Origin: Aphanomyces cochlioides
Taxonomy: Eukaryota > Oomycota > Saprolegniomycetes > Saprolegniales > Verrucalvaceae
DNA: 64,000 bases
Direction: 5' to 3'
NCBI GenBank assembly: GCA_019828595.1
Contig: JAHQRK010000009.1
Coordinates: forward strand, 496,001 to 560,000
The notes under the pieces are model-generated. The model was not told the origin of the DNA, made no database searches, and saw only the letters and a program-made list of their open reading frames with translations. The translations under genes and the position numbers were made by a program. This document shows, in pieces, positions 43,765 through 54,170 of this stretch (position 1 is the first letter of the stretch; the number at the start of each line of letters is the position of its first letter).

Positions 43765-46587
43765 ATGCGTTTGTCCTTGTCCATCTCTGTGCTCCACGCG
43801 GCCGCCGTCGTCGGTCTCTATGACCCTAGCCAATTGAAAGGCATCTCCGACCCTGTCTTGATTGCCAAAATCGAAGGCTACATGCCTCCCATTTGCTCCA
43901 AGCTGTACGGCCAAGCTGGTCAATGGTCTGAATGGAGTGTCTGCTCGGCAGAATGCGGTGTCGGCCAGCAAGTGCGTTACCTCAATGGCGATGCTATCAA
44001 GAACTTGCAATCGAACGGCTGCGAAATCTCCATCGACACCCGCACGTGCACGGGTACGCTCTGCCCTCAAGATTGCCAGTACTCGGACTGGCCTGCCACT
44101 TGGAGCGACTGCGACAAGAACACTGGTATTCAAGTCCAATCGCGCCAGGAAATCACCCCTGCGCTCAACGGTGGCAAGTCGTGCACGGCTCTCTGGGGTC
44201 CCCCCACCCGCTCGCGCAACTGCGACATTGACTGCCAAGGCTCGTACAACGAATGGTCCGAATGCCACGGAAAGACGGGCTACCAAACGCGCACGTACAA
44301 TGTGACGCAAGCGGCCAAGAACAATGGTAAGGCATGCCCTGCTCTCACCGAAAACCGCCGCTGCAACCCTGCTTGCCAAGACATTGCCTGGACGCCTTAC
44401 AGCGCATGCGACCCTCGCACCGGCACCAAGACCCGCACGCGCGATATTCCTCTTGATGGCAACTACATCCAAATCAAGTCCGCCCTCAAGGCCAACTCGT
44501 GCCCTGTGATTGACACCCAACCCTGCGACATTGACTGCAAGGTTGGCCCATGGAGCTCGAGCCCAACGTGTGATGCTGCCACTGGCACCCGCGTGATCAC
44601 TCGCTCGGTGACGCAACCTGCCGTCAACTGCGGCAAGCCTTGCGACTCGATTGATGCCGACACGCTCCTACAATCGACTGTCACGTGCCCTGTCAACTGC
44701 GTCGTGAGTGACTGGTCCTCGTGGTTCTGCGACAAGGTGTCGGGTGTGTCCAAGCGTACTCGCACCATCTTGACCAACCCTCTCAATGGCGGCGCAAACT
44801 GCCCAGACCTTGAAGAAACCAAGGACTGCGGTCCTCCCACTTGCGAAACTGGCGACTGGAAGCCGCAAGCGTGCTCTGCTGATACATGCACGGCTGTCCG
44901 CACTCGTGATATGCTCTACCCCAAGCGCGACGAAGGCAAGCCTTGCAACTTGTACGAAACCACGCCTTGCACGCTCGACGCCGTCATGGGCCCTTGGTCT
45001 GACTGGAGCACCTGCGACGACTCGGGCCGCAAGACCCGCACCCGCGCTATCGTCTCTGCTGCCTGCCACGGTGGTCAACCTGCCGGCCACACCGTCGAAA
45101 CCACCACGGATGGCTGCGGCAGCATCATCTGCAACACCAAGAACAACCCGTGGCCCATTGACCCCAAGACTGGCGAAGACTTATGGGGCCCTTGCGACCA
45201 AAAGACTGGCACCCAAACCCGCACCCGTGCCATCATCAGCAAGCCGACCGACGGAACGATCTGCGAAACGACGCAAACTCGCACGTGCGCGGTCAACTGC
45301 GTCTTGGACACGTGGGGAGCTTGGAGCACCTGCAACACTTGCACGGGTCTCCAAAACCGCACTCGTGGCGTCTTGCAACCCATGCTCAACGGCGGTAACC
45401 AATGTGGTGATACTAAGGAAGAACGCAACTGCGCCGTTGTGTGCGAAGCCACGGAATGGACGCCATGGTCGGCCCCTGATGATGACTGCACGTGCCACCG
45501 CAGCCGCAAGGAACTCTCTCCTCCATTAAATGGCGGTGAATGCGTCTTGGAAGACACCGACAAGTTGTGCCCTCAAAGCTGCGAAGTGAGCGACTGGAGT
45601 GTCCCTGAAGAATGCCAAACGAGCGGCCCTCATGCTGGCCAACAACGCTCCACCCGTACGATCATCAAGAAGCAATGCAACAGCGGTGCTGCTTGCCCAC
45701 CCACGGAACGCTGGACGACGTGCAACATTGACTGCGACTTGGGCGACTGGACTGAATGGGGCAAGTGCGACTTGAAGACCCAAACCCAAGAACGTCGCCG
45801 CCCTGTGCTCCAAGAACCCTACAACAACGGTACCAAGTGCGCCGCCACGACTGAAGCTCGTGGCTGCGGTGAATGCAGTGAAATCGTCTCCCCCTTCAAG
45901 TACTCGACTTGCGATGCCGCCACTGGTCTCCGCTCGGGCACAGCTTACTACTTGTTCGAACCCAAGCAAGGTCAAACGTGCACCTTGACGACGACTGACC
46001 CTTGCGATGTGTCGTGCCAAGTCTCGGAATGGACTGCCGGCAAGTGCGACGTCCACACTGGCAAGCAACTCTTCACCCGCACGATCATTACCCAAGCTCG
46101 CAACAAGGGAACGCCTTGCCCTCGTGACTTGACCCGCACTGAAGACTGCAAGGTTGACTGCGTGCCTTCCAACTTGTGGGGCCCATGGTCTGCTTGCGAC
46201 AAAGACGGTTTCTCCCGCCGCGTCCACCTTGTCGACATCGTCGCTCAAAACGGTGGTAGCAATGACGCTTGCAACGTCCAAGAAGTCAAGGTCTGCGCCG
46301 TCGACTGCGAGATCGATCCTGCTTCTGGCGATGTCACCCAAAAGGCCCTCAATGGTGGTAAGACGTGCGCGAAGGTTGCGGCTGAATTGGGACTCCCTGG
46401 CGACTACTCGGACATTTCGGAAACCACCAAGCTCAACTTCATGGCAATGGTGAGCGCCAACAAGGAGTACGCCATGGCTGCTTTGGCCACTGGTGGTGTC
46501 GGCCTCATGTTCGTTGTCGGCATGATCACGACCCGCCGCCAACGCCGCGGTGGCTACAGCACCATCGCCCGCCAAGGCCACATCTAA
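43765..46587 (+). CDS. Thrombospondin type-1 repeat membrane protein B
   Basis: This is the paralogue of 37232-40096: ATG at 43765 (MRLSLSISVLHAAAVVG signal peptide), 940 residues, no introns. The leader VLIAKIEGYMPPICSKLYG and first TSP1 module (WSEWSVCSAECGVGQQVRYL) are nearly identical to copy A, followed by the same series of Cys-rich TSP1-like modules (WGAWSTCNTCTGL, WGPWSACDKDG), a C-terminal helix (AMAALATGGVGLMFVVGMI) and a basic tail ending RQGHI. The modules are aligned one to one with copy A, so the whole gene was duplicated, not single repeats. A TTATCCGGAT motif lies at 43617-43626. A role at the cell or cyst surface is inferred. Confidence 0.85.
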   Translation: MRLSLSISVLHAAAVVGLYDPSQLKGISDPVLIAKIEGYMPPICSKLYGQAGQWSEWSVCSAECGVGQQVRYLNGDAIKNLQSNGCEISIDTRTCTGTLCPQDCQYSDWPATWSDCDKNTGIQVQSRQEITPALNGGKSCTALWGPPTRSRNCDIDCQGSYNEWSECHGKTGYQTRTYNVTQAAKNNGKACPALTENRRCNPACQDIAWTPYSACDPRTGTKTRTRDIPLDGNYIQIKSALKANSCPVIDTQPCDIDCKVGPWSSSPTCDAATGTRVITRSVTQPAVNCGKPCDSIDADTLLQSTVTCPVNCVVSDWSSWFCDKVSGVSKRTRTILTNPLNGGANCPDLEETKDCGPPTCETGDWKPQACSADTCTAVRTRDMLYPKRDEGKPCNLYETTPCTLDAVMGPWSDWSTCDDSGRKTRTRAIVSAACHGGQPAGHTVETTTDGCGSIICNTKNNPWPIDPKTGEDLWGPCDQKTGTQTRTRAIISKPTDGTICETTQTRTCAVNCVLDTWGAWSTCNTCTGLQNRTRGVLQPMLNGGNQCGDTKEERNCAVVCEATEWTPWSAPDDDCTCHRSRKELSPPLNGGECVLEDTDKLCPQSCEVSDWSVPEECQTSGPHAGQQRSTRTIIKKQCNSGAACPPTERWTTCNIDCDLGDWTEWGKCDLKTQTQERRRPVLQEPYNNGTKCAATTEARGCGECSEIVSPFKYSTCDAATGLRSGTAYYLFEPKQGQTCTLTTTDPCDVSCQVSEWTAGKCDVHTGKQLFTRTIITQARNKGTPCPRDLTRTEDCKVDCVPSNLWGPWSACDKDGFSRRVHLVDIVAQNGGSNDACNVQEVKVCAVDCEIDPASGDVTQKALNGGKTCAKVAAELGLPGDYSDISETTKLNFMAMVSANKEYAMAALATGGVGLMFVVGMITTRRQRRGGYSTIARQGHI

Positions 46588-47162
46588 ACTGCTTGTATTT
46601 CATGCATGGGATGCGTTCTCTTCTCCCACTTGTGCCGTTTGCGTAAGAATGTCTAAGGCTGCATAATACATTTCTCCTCTGTCCTTTGAATATGACCTTG
46701 GACTTCCATTTCAGCTCTCGGTAGTGAGCGGCGAGGAGGTCTCATTCTACCAGAAGAGCTCTAGTCTATACGTTTGGTTGATCTCCCCTTCAAACACCGA
46801 GACCTGAGATGCATCCCCAGTCAATTTTGCCTTTCTACCACACATACTCCAAGCACGATCGTCGTCGTGGCCACCTTTGCGAATGGCGCATCCGACTTCA
46901 GAACACGCCGCCACGACGAACGTTTCTGCTACACTTTGTGACAACACAGCCTAAATCTTCTCGCTGAATAAATGGAGCCCAAGCATCCGCTAAGTAGACT
47001 ACATCAAGCTAGCTTTGATTGGAGTTGGAGGTAAGAAAGAGACTCTAGAGATCGCGGAGGTCTTGTGTGGCCGTCGGTGCCTGTTGAGAGTTGTGGCGGC
47101 ATCACAAACCGAGCATGTCATCCGGATACACTAAATGTCGCCTCTATGTAACTCGTATTTTA
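46588..47162. other. Intergenic region between TSP1-B and QCR2
   Basis: About 575 bp. A minus-strand frame of 66 residues at 46747-46947 lacks any recognisable character. ATCCGGAT occurs at 47120-47127. Nothing else stands out before the CCAAT cluster. Confidence 0.4.
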
Positions 47163-47264
47163 ATTGGCCAAAAATAAATTGATTGGTAGATCTTGATTGG
47201 CTTTAAGGATCCAATGAACGAGATAATTCGATTTGATTGGCTAAAATATTATATAGAGGATTGG
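47163..47264 (+). promoter_or_regulatory. CCAAT-box cluster upstream of complex III core protein 2
   Basis: Five ATTGG pentamers (47163, 47182, 47196, 47236, 47260) and one CCAAT (47211) fall within about 100 bp, ending 60 bp before the QCR2 ATG, with an ATTATATA stretch at 47248. CCAAT boxes bind NF-Y/HAP, which activates respiratory genes in fungi. Use of that factor here is inference. Confidence 0.6.
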
Positions 47265-47323
47265 ATAGTGAAATCTGTGGAGGACCAGTCAAGTCAGTCA
47301 ACCCCTCGCTTTCCTGTGTGAAG

Positions 47324-48658
47324 ATGAGCTTGAGCAGTGTCCTCCGAACGGCGTCCAAGCGCGCTGTCCGTCACGCGAGCACGTCGGTTTCCCTTGCTGA
47401 AGTGTTTCCTTCCGTGCCTTCTGGTCATGCGACCCCTTTGTCGAGCAAAGTTGCCGTCAGCTCGACCGGCAAAGGCTTGGGTTTGGCGTCCATCTCGCCT
47501 GCCTATACGACGACTGCCACTTTGGGCGTTGTGTTCAACACCGGTTCTCGCTTTGAAACCGCCAAGGATGCTGGCATCTCGTTGTTGGCGAGCAAGATGG
47601 CCTTCCGTGCCACCCAAGACCGTTCCGACTTGGCTGTCTTCCGCGAAATCGAAGCCATCGGCGGTTCGGTGACCAGCTCGGCCAACCGCGAATCTGTCAC
47701 ATGGAGCATCACTGTTGCTCCTGAATACGTTGCTGATGCTGCGGCTATCTTGGCGGAATCGCTCTTCTCGCCCCGCCATGCCGACTGGGACATCAACACC
47801 CAAAAGGAAAAGGTCGCTGTCGACTACGAATTGTTCCAATCCAACGCCATTGACCTCTTGGCTCAAGGTGTCCACGCTGCTGCTTTCTACGACAACCGCA
47901 CGTTGGGCCGCTCCATCTTCGCCCTCGACAACTTGTCCAAGTTGAACTCCAAGTCGCTCCAAGCCTTCTACAAACAAAACGTGACGGCTAAGAACTTGGT
48001 CTTGGTCGGCCGTGGTTTGGACCACTCCACCTTGAATGATGTCGCTAACCACTACTTCTCTTCTATTGAAGTTGGCCAAGCCAATGTTGCCACGCCTTCT
48101 GTGTACGTCGGTGGCGAACACCGCACTGCTGCCTCGTCTGCTCATGCTTACGTCGCTGTTGGTTTCTCCACTGGCGGTGCTTTGCAAGGCAAGGATATTC
48201 TCGCCGCTCATGTCTTGGAACATTTGCTCACCCAACGTTCGGGCCGCAACTCCACAGGTTTTACCTCGATCTACTCGGATGCCGCTTTGGTCGGTGTGAG
48301 CGGTGTGGCCAAGGGTGCTGAAGCCTCTGCTCTCACGTTCGATTTGCTCAAGAACATTCAATCGGTTGCCAACCAAGCTGTGTCGCCTGCAGCATTGGAA
48401 GCTGCCAAGAAGGCTAGCGGCCTCGGCTACATCTCGTGGGTCGAATCTAAGGACTTGGCCTTGTCCCAATTGGCTCGTGCTGCCAAGACCCAAACCGTTG
48501 TCTCGGAAAGCGACATCTTCCAAGGCTTGAACGCCGTCACTGCCGCGGATGTCCAATCGTTGGCTCAAAAGCTCGTGGCCAACAAGAAGCCCATCCTCGC
48601 GTCTGTCGGCGCAATCAACGACGTGCCTCGTTACGACGATTTGTTGAAGAAGCTGTAA
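47324..48658 (+). CDS. Ubiquinol-cytochrome c reductase core protein 2 (M16 peptidase family)
   Basis: This is a subunit of respiratory complex III in the mitochondrial inner membrane. The ATG at 47324 begins a presequence-like stretch rich in Ser, Arg and Ala (MSLSSVLRTASKRAVRHAST); the longer frame opens at GTG. The M16 fold is seen in LGVVFNTGSRFETAKDAGIS, IEAIGGSVTSSANRESVTWS, ILAESLFSP, NLVLVGRGLDHSTL, YVAVGFSTGGALQGKDILAA and VLEHLLTQRSGRNSTGF. The HxxEH zinc site expected after the GSR segment is absent (SLLASKMAF there), as in non-catalytic core subunits rather than the processing peptidase beta chain. It has 444 residues, no introns and strong codon bias, consistent with high expression. 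Confidence 0.85.
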   Translation: MSLSSVLRTASKRAVRHASTSVSLAEVFPSVPSGHATPLSSKVAVSSTGKGLGLASISPAYTTTATLGVVFNTGSRFETAKDAGISLLASKMAFRATQDRSDLAVFREIEAIGGSVTSSANRESVTWSITVAPEYVADAAAILAESLFSPRHADWDINTQKEKVAVDYELFQSNAIDLLAQGVHAAAFYDNRTLGRSIFALDNLSKLNSKSLQAFYKQNVTAKNLVLVGRGLDHSTLNDVANHYFSSIEVGQANVATPSVYVGGEHRTAASSAHAYVAVGFSTGGALQGKDILAAHVLEHLLTQRSGRNSTGFTSIYSDAALVGVSGVAKGAEASALTFDLLKNIQSVANQAVSPAALEAAKKASGLGYISWVESKDLALSQLARAAKTQTVVSESDIFQGLNAVTAADVQSLAQKLVANKKPILASVGAINDVPRYDDLLKKL

Positions 48659-49193
48659 ACAACGTGCGTTATCTAGTAGAGAGAATATTTGACGAGCGCC
48701 GCCAATCTTATGGTTTTTCTAACAATTGAAAACGAGTTTCTTGGTTCATGAAGATGATCTCAACATCTGAGCGACGCCGAAGATCGCGCCGACCATAAAC
48801 AGTGGCATCATGAGCACTTCAGCAGTTGATTCAACCAAAGAAATGGGGTTGAAGGGGTTAGGAGTGTAGGGTTTAACGTTCACTTCAGCTGGGAATGCAA
48901 ACCAACTCCAAGGTTTAGGGGTTGAAGGGGTTCATTCCATTTGACAAGGTTGACCATGAGAACAAGCGACACTTCACACAAAGTCAGTGAGCAGCATGGA
49001 CATCATTCAAACTTGGATAATCATGGTGGAAAAAAGTTGTACATTGTCGTCAACTTGGGCGAAACGTTGTATTTGTCGGGTCGTGTTTGCGCGCAAGCTG
49101 CATCAACTTCTTGGCAAGGTCTACGGAGGAAGGAAGATGCGATCATTGCTTTCGTTAGTTGTCTTGGAGATAAATTTATTTCGAGTTTAAATC
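48659..49193. other. Intergenic region with G-rich TTAGGG-like tracts
   Basis: About 535 bp without a convincing gene. Near 48840-48925 the plus strand has several GGGGTT and TTTAGGG-like words (GGGGTTGAAGGGGTTAGG and GTTTAGGGGTTGAAGGGG), too irregular to be a telomeric array. The remainder is the 3' flank of METTL17. Confidence 0.45.
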
Positions 49194-50721
49194 CTATTCG
49201 GTGGTGGTGCGGCGACGAGTCTTTGGTTTGCGCTTTCGTCGCTTGGGTGGATGCTCGACCTTGGGCAGTTCGTAAGTATCCTTGTCTGCTGGCCATTGCG
49301 ATCCCCAATGTGCTTTTCGTGCCGCACGGTAGACCTCTCGAACTGCCCGCCCTTTGCTGACAATGCGGCGTTCCAATTCACCCTAAACTGGCTAAGAAAC
49401 GACTTCTCTGAGGAGCTAATCACCTTTGGCAGGCAGAGATCCAATGTGACGTGACGAGTGCTCAAGATAGGACCTCTACAAGTCCAACGTGAGCTCTGTT
49501 TTCAATGGCTAGCTCCGTACCGTGTCAAGCGAGCTAAGGTTGATGGAGCTTCAGACTCCTCCGAGTCGAATTTCTTCGACTTTTCCAGAACAAGGTATGA
49601 AAATTTCATGCTGCCGTAGCCTGCCCATCGTTGGGTAGTCGGAAGACGCGGCTGGACGACTTTAGGTGACCGCTGGGCAAAATGGCACCATTCACCTTCC
49701 TTCATGGGGCACTAAAGCGAGAACGGCTCGTCAATGCAGGCACAAAGAGCCACTAAAATATACCTCTCTGTGATGTGGACAAGGGCCTAGAATACGACCG
49801 CCTTGGATACGAGGAGAAACATCGTCGGAAGCAGCTAAGTCGTCGGCGTTGGTCGTAAGTGAGTCGAGAATAAATTGGCGCGCTGAGCGAACTTGCAAGG
49901 ATCCCCAGGAGTTACCTACGTTCGACAGGTCAAGAGGTTGGTTTTTCGTCAACGAAAGTACCTCGATCGACAAAGACAAGTCGCCCCTTGTCGGCCAGCA
50001 AACTCCAAAGCGTCGAGACAATTGCAATGCGCTCAAAATCGTTGGTGATTTCGCTCAAGACAAAGCTTACGACAATCAAGTCGTATTGCTTGCCTTTGGC
50101 AATCTCACGCTTCATTTCGCTCAACGACTTGCGGAAGCTGAGACCTCGGAAGCCCTCCATGGTAACTTGTGCTGCATCGACCATCGATTGACTTGGTTCC
50201 ACGAGACGGTACTCGTTCAGCGATTTGTCGTAGAATTCCTTGGCAACCCACGATGCAGTGCCAGGTCCAGCACCAAAATCCAGGATTGACTTCGGTTTGA
50301 ACGATTTATCCATTTGTCGGAAGACATGGTGGAGTGAAGAGTAGACGCCGTCCATCTCAAACGCCAAGAATGCTAGCGTCTCTTGTGGACCATAGAGGAA
50401 TTCGGGAATTTTCGGCTTCTTGTCCATCTCCCAACCAATTTCTTCGTTGTGACTATCCCATGGAAATCGCGACTTGGACGTGCCTAGCGTGATAGTTTCC
50501 TTGAGCTTTTCAAGCTGGCCTTGCGTTCGCTCTTTCACCAGCGTTGAGACTCGTTGGCGCAGCAATTCTGGAAAGACATGCGTTTGGTTCAATCCGATCG
50601 ACGCCAGATCCTGGGCCACATCAGCAGTTTCGTTGATCTTGGAGATACGTTTCACAGTGTCCTTGCCTTTGGTGAGTGCCGCTTTGGCTGAATTCCAGAA
50701 CGACCGACGCGCCAACATCAT
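49194..50721 (-). CDS. METTL17/Rsm22, mitochondrial ribosome small-subunit assembly factor
   Basis: This is a SAM-fold protein that helps mature the mitochondrial small ribosomal subunit. The ATG is at 50721 with an Arg-rich N-terminus (MMLARRSFWNSAKAALTKGK), consistent with mitochondrial import. FLYGPQETLAFLAFEMDGVY precedes the SAM-binding motif LDFGAGPGTASWVAKEFY, then RLVEPSQSMVDAA, VVSFVLSEI and LVFVDRGT. After introns come GPCPHHR, EWCHFAQRSPKVVQPR, FSYLVLEKSK, HVTLDLCLPK joined to GELERRIVSKGRAVREVYRAARKAHWG, and a very basic C-terminal tail. The Cys residues of GPCPH, WCHF and LDLC match positions that bind an iron-sulphur cluster in the human protein. The stop is TAG at 49194. Confidence 0.85.
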
Positions 50722-51602
50722 TGCGCTTCCACCAACGAACTTTTTTTCTTTGCTTCAAGTGGAGCAATGCACATCATTGGCTGACACCAATTACAAAACT
50801 AGTGTAATAAATGGTAAATAGTGTACTTTATCTTCCAATTTGTTTGATTGAACTTGTCAAACTCCGTGCCCAGTGCGTCCTCCATCAAGGCTCAAGGCAT
50901 CAATCGCAGGGGACTCCTCGGTGGTGTGTGGTAATAAATAGGTAATAGCTTCTGGGAGCGTCTTAACCACATATTATGGCCCCCTTAACACCTGGCATCC
51001 GCACGACTTTTTGGCCTCAAAAGTTCTAGGAACTGGCAATCCTGGGGGCAAAACAAGCATGGCCCCGGGATGAAGTTGGCCTCACATCTTTTCTTAACAA
51101 AGTTCTAGGTGGTAGGCGTTGGGTCAGTGATCGCGTGGAGCTTCGGGGGGAAGAGTTGATAGGAGGGGGGAATATGTCATGAGAGATCTGTTGACAACGG
51201 CGTTCATTTTCACAAGAAAACGAGCTATTTCAGGGGTGTCAAAGCCACTGGTACACAGAGGAACTATACCGTGTATATGAGGTCTGCACGCGGTCTACCA
51301 ATGAACGAATATGGTTAGTTAAGGGGCAAACTACAGAAATGCCCCTCATTTGCCTCCAAACTCAAAAGTTCAGTGCATGATTGTCAGCTACACTGCGTTA
51401 ACTCTTGGGGGCGGTAGAAGTGTTGCTGCTAATGACTTGTCGAGACTGCAAACAATGCAAGAATGTCTTCTTCCTGGTTCACTGCACGTTTAGCTCCAAA
51501 CCAAGAAAAGTTTACTTAATCAAAAGTATCAATATGGAAAGTGTCAAAATTTTAGTGATATTTATTTCAAGAAAGTTGGCACATATTTTGTTGACGTCCA
51601 TC
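50722..51602. other. Intergenic region, no clear feature
   Basis: These 880 bp lie between two divergent genes (METTL17 leftward, Ap4A phosphorylase rightward). I see no gene. Scattered G-rich and C-rich words (for example CCTGGGGGC near 51040) do not form a repeat. An in-frame extension of the next gene back to 51405 begins without an ATG and looks like leader sequence. Confidence 0.4.
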
Positions 51603-52684
51603 ATGATGAAGCACGCTATGCGAGAGGCAGTCGTGCGAGCGCAGACTAGCGGCGCTTTGCACAAGCTAACGGCCACGTCTCGAGCGCAAAAGTATGGAGA
51701 CTTTCCATATCTTTTGCTCACTCTGGCTCCACGTGTGGAAAAGCCGCAAGGCCTTACAAACCAGTCGCAACAACCCCAGAGGAGGAATCCATTCGCCCAA
51801 GAAAACCTCGAAGCAGATTTGGTCGTCCAACGTGTGAATGGGACGCACACCCTCATCCTTAACAAGTTTAATGTCGTTGATGAGCACGTACGTATCGCTG
51901 CTATCTTTGGTCCTTGGCCGATCTCATGAAATTCAGACTGTTCTGGTGACGAACCAGTTTGAAGAGCAATCAACACCCCTCGTGCCTTCCGACTTCGCCG
52001 CCTTGTGGAAGTGTATTCAAGATCTCAATGCATTTGGTTTCTTCAATTGTGGCCATAATAGCGGGGCAAGGTATGTTGAGCTCTCAATTCTTGCATAATC
52101 TACCCTGCTACGTGAAGCCAACCGCACAAGCACATGCAGCTTATCACGATCGAATCGGCCGTCTCCTACGTTAATTCTCCAACAGACGACGTAAGCACAC
52201 CCACAGACAGATCGCATTCAACGTGGATATTAATCTAGCTGCCGTGGATGCAACGAGCGCTTGACCATGCCGGTTCATTCGAGCGCGGCTCCATTTTCGA
52301 CGTGCCGTGGTTCCAATTCCGTCATGGCTTTGTAGCTCATGGTGCTTCTGAATTACCCGATGGGGAAAGTGCCTCTGGTCAGTTCACCTGCTCGTGACTA
52401 TCAACTTGCCTTTGAGCTTAGACCATCTTCATACCGTCGCCACGACTTTGCTCCAAGCCTTGGACTCTCCACCATCGTACAATTTGATCCTGACCAAATC
52501 GTTGCTGCTGATTGTGCCACGACGAGAGCGATCCACGGATGGAATAGAAATCAACAGCGTGGGCTACACTGGGTCATTTCTCGTTCGGAACGATGCCCAG
52601 GCAAGTCGTTTCACAGCGGAAGGGCCCTTTGATATCCTCGCTGCGGTTGGATTTCCCAAGATGCACGAGATGCCTCGATTATAA
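51603..52684 (+). CDS. Ap4A phosphorylase (ATP adenylyltransferase)
   Basis: This enzyme splits diadenosine tetraphosphate with phosphate into ATP and ADP. The start is taken at ATG 51603 (MMKHAMREAVVRAQ). Four short introns are needed; after removing them the frame reads LILNKFNVVDEHTVLVTNQF, DFAALWKCIQDLNAFGFFNCGHNSGAS, then QPHKHMQLITI with the HxHxQ HIT-type catalytic motif created across a splice, PWFQFRHGFVAHVHLLVTI after a 41-nt intron, and the C-terminal domain YNLILTKSLLLIVPRRE, GYTGSFLVRN and GPFDILAAVGFP. The motif order and length (about 300 residues) match yeast Apa1/Apa2. It converges with the next gene, the two stops being 22 bp apart. Confidence 0.87.
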
Positions 52685-52706
52685 ATATCGTATTCTACAC
52701 TATGTC

Positions 52707-53354
52707 TCAATCGTACGTGATGCCAGCGCCGTAATTGAGAGTTCTATCCTTGTGCCATCCCGTGAGCGAGAGCGGCAGGTTGAGACTTCGCTTGGCATTC
52801 ATCGACTTGGTTGAGGCTTGAGTTTCAAAAAAGTAAGCAATGAGTTTGAGGAATTGGCACTGGTTTGACCACACCGAGCGATCGATTGCATGCATGGCTG
52901 TCACGACAGCCGTCACAAAGGCTGCAACTTCGCCCTGTTTGCGTTCGGCTGATCCTTTGATACCAATTCCAAATAACTCAATGCACGACAGCTTGTGGGA
53001 ATTCAGATAGGCTTCTTGGATCGCAGAGAATGCGCATAATGCGCCTTGACACCTGCAGCTTCCATCGCGGGAGGTGTCTAGAGCTCGGAGGATCGCGCGG
53101 CGGAAACCACGCATGGACGAATATGACTTGGAGATGTAGTATCGGCTCGTATGTCCAAAGGCAACGAGCGACGCGTTGAGGATGTATTCTGGTGATCGAG
53201 CGGGACCAGAAACATGGGAGAGGGAGACGGTCATGTCGTGGAGCATGGAAACATCAAACCACGAAAGCGCTGACGGCGACGCAGCAAAGCGCGTCAACGA
53301 CGCCGAGTGTGATGAGCTCGACGACGAGCTCTCGGATAATTCACCACGCATCAT
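52707..53354 (-). CDS. Hypothetical protein, Ser-rich N-terminus
   Basis: This is an open frame of about 215 residues from the ATG at 53354 (MMRGELSESSSSSSSHSASL); the upstream TTG start is ignored because no ATG lies before an in-frame stop. The body has YYISKSYSSMRGFRRAILRAL, CRCQGALCAFSAIQEAYLN and VAAFVTAVVTAMHAIDRSVW, suggesting a soluble helical protein. No family is recognised. The open length and the tight convergence with the Ap4A phosphorylase gene support a real gene. Confidence 0.5.
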   Translation of the reverse strand: MMRGELSESSSSSSSHSASLTRFAASPSALSWFDVSMLHDMTVSLSHVSGPARSPEYILNASLVAFGHTSRYYISKSYSSMRGFRRAILRALDTSRDGSCRCQGALCAFSAIQEAYLNSHKLSCIELFGIGIKGSAERKQGEVAAFVTAVVTAMHAIDRSVWSNQCQFLKLIAYFFETQASTKSMNAKRSLNLPLSLTGWHKDRTLNYGAGITYD

Positions 53355-53562
53355 ATCGGTCAACAGAGCGAGAAAGAGAGCGAGACGATGTCACGTCAAT
53401 GGCGAAACACCAACTGGGCCGTCGTGAAGATGCACACCCAGGTCGATCCCTCAAACCACATGGCGGCACGGCATTACAGCAACATTGCCACTTGGCTTTG
53501 TTATTTTATTCACATTATACTTAATATTTGTATATAAATGTAAATAAATACGAACAGGTGTG

Positions 53563-54024
53563 CTACAAATTACACTCGGATATTACACCATGAGCAACCG
53601 TCTCACCCCAGTCATCCGGATTGGTCGACGGCACAGTGGAATTGCAGCAAGTGGCATTGTTCCAGCGTGCTCGCATACAAAATCCCATAGTAAAACAGTG
53701 GCAACCATGCTCTGTCGTGAAACTTGCACACTGCAGCCTCTGCATGAAATGCACATCAGGGTGACATATAACTCGATCACAAATCTCAAAAGTCTCACCA
53801 TATTCAGCTAAAATTGAAGAAAATTTCGCAATTTTCACCGAAAATATGAGGTTTTTCGTGTGAAAGTTGAAGATTTTGGACATTTTTTCACAAAAATGGG
53901 GATATCGAGGTGGAATATTCTTCTTCATGTGTGAGATGACAACCGTGTGGTGGTGAAGCAGCTTCCGATGGCATTCCCGCAATCCACATGGACGATCGAT
54001 TTGTTCATGGAGAGGTCGGGTCAT
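53563..54024 (-). CDS. Possible small Cys-rich protein, uncertain
   Basis: A 153-residue frame holds a Cys-rich segment (ICHPDVHFMQRLQC, EHGCHCFTMGFCMRARW, NNATCCNSTVPS). The middle third is AT-rich and Lys/Phe/Ile-biased (53820-53910) and looks like an intron read as protein. The surrounding 53355-54170 holds nothing else I can name. It may be an exon of a secreted protein or chance. Confidence 0.22.
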   Translation of the reverse strand: MTRPLHEQIDRPCGLRECHRKLLHHHTVVISHMKKNIPPRYPHFCEKMSKIFNFHTKNLIFSVKIAKFSSILAEYGETFEICDRVICHPDVHFMQRLQCASFTTEHGCHCFTMGFCMRARWNNATCCNSTVPSTNPDDWGETVAHGVISECNL

Positions 54025-54170
54025 CCACCGTCAACAATTCGATGAGCTTTGGAGACATCAGTCGACCGCGACGAGTGTGGAGCTTGCTTTTTGGTTTTCG
54101 CCGAGTGCAGGGCATGAGGAGAACGGAATATCATTGTCAAATCGACTGTTTCCAGCGACATGCACACTCT

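Noticed and set aside
47294..48568. Antisense 424-residue ORF over the QCR2 gene
   Set aside because: It is a shadow of strong codon bias in the sense gene, with no recognisable domain.
48840..48930. Interstitial telomere array
   Set aside because: The GGGGTT and TTTAGGG words are too few and irregular to be a telomeric repeat tract.
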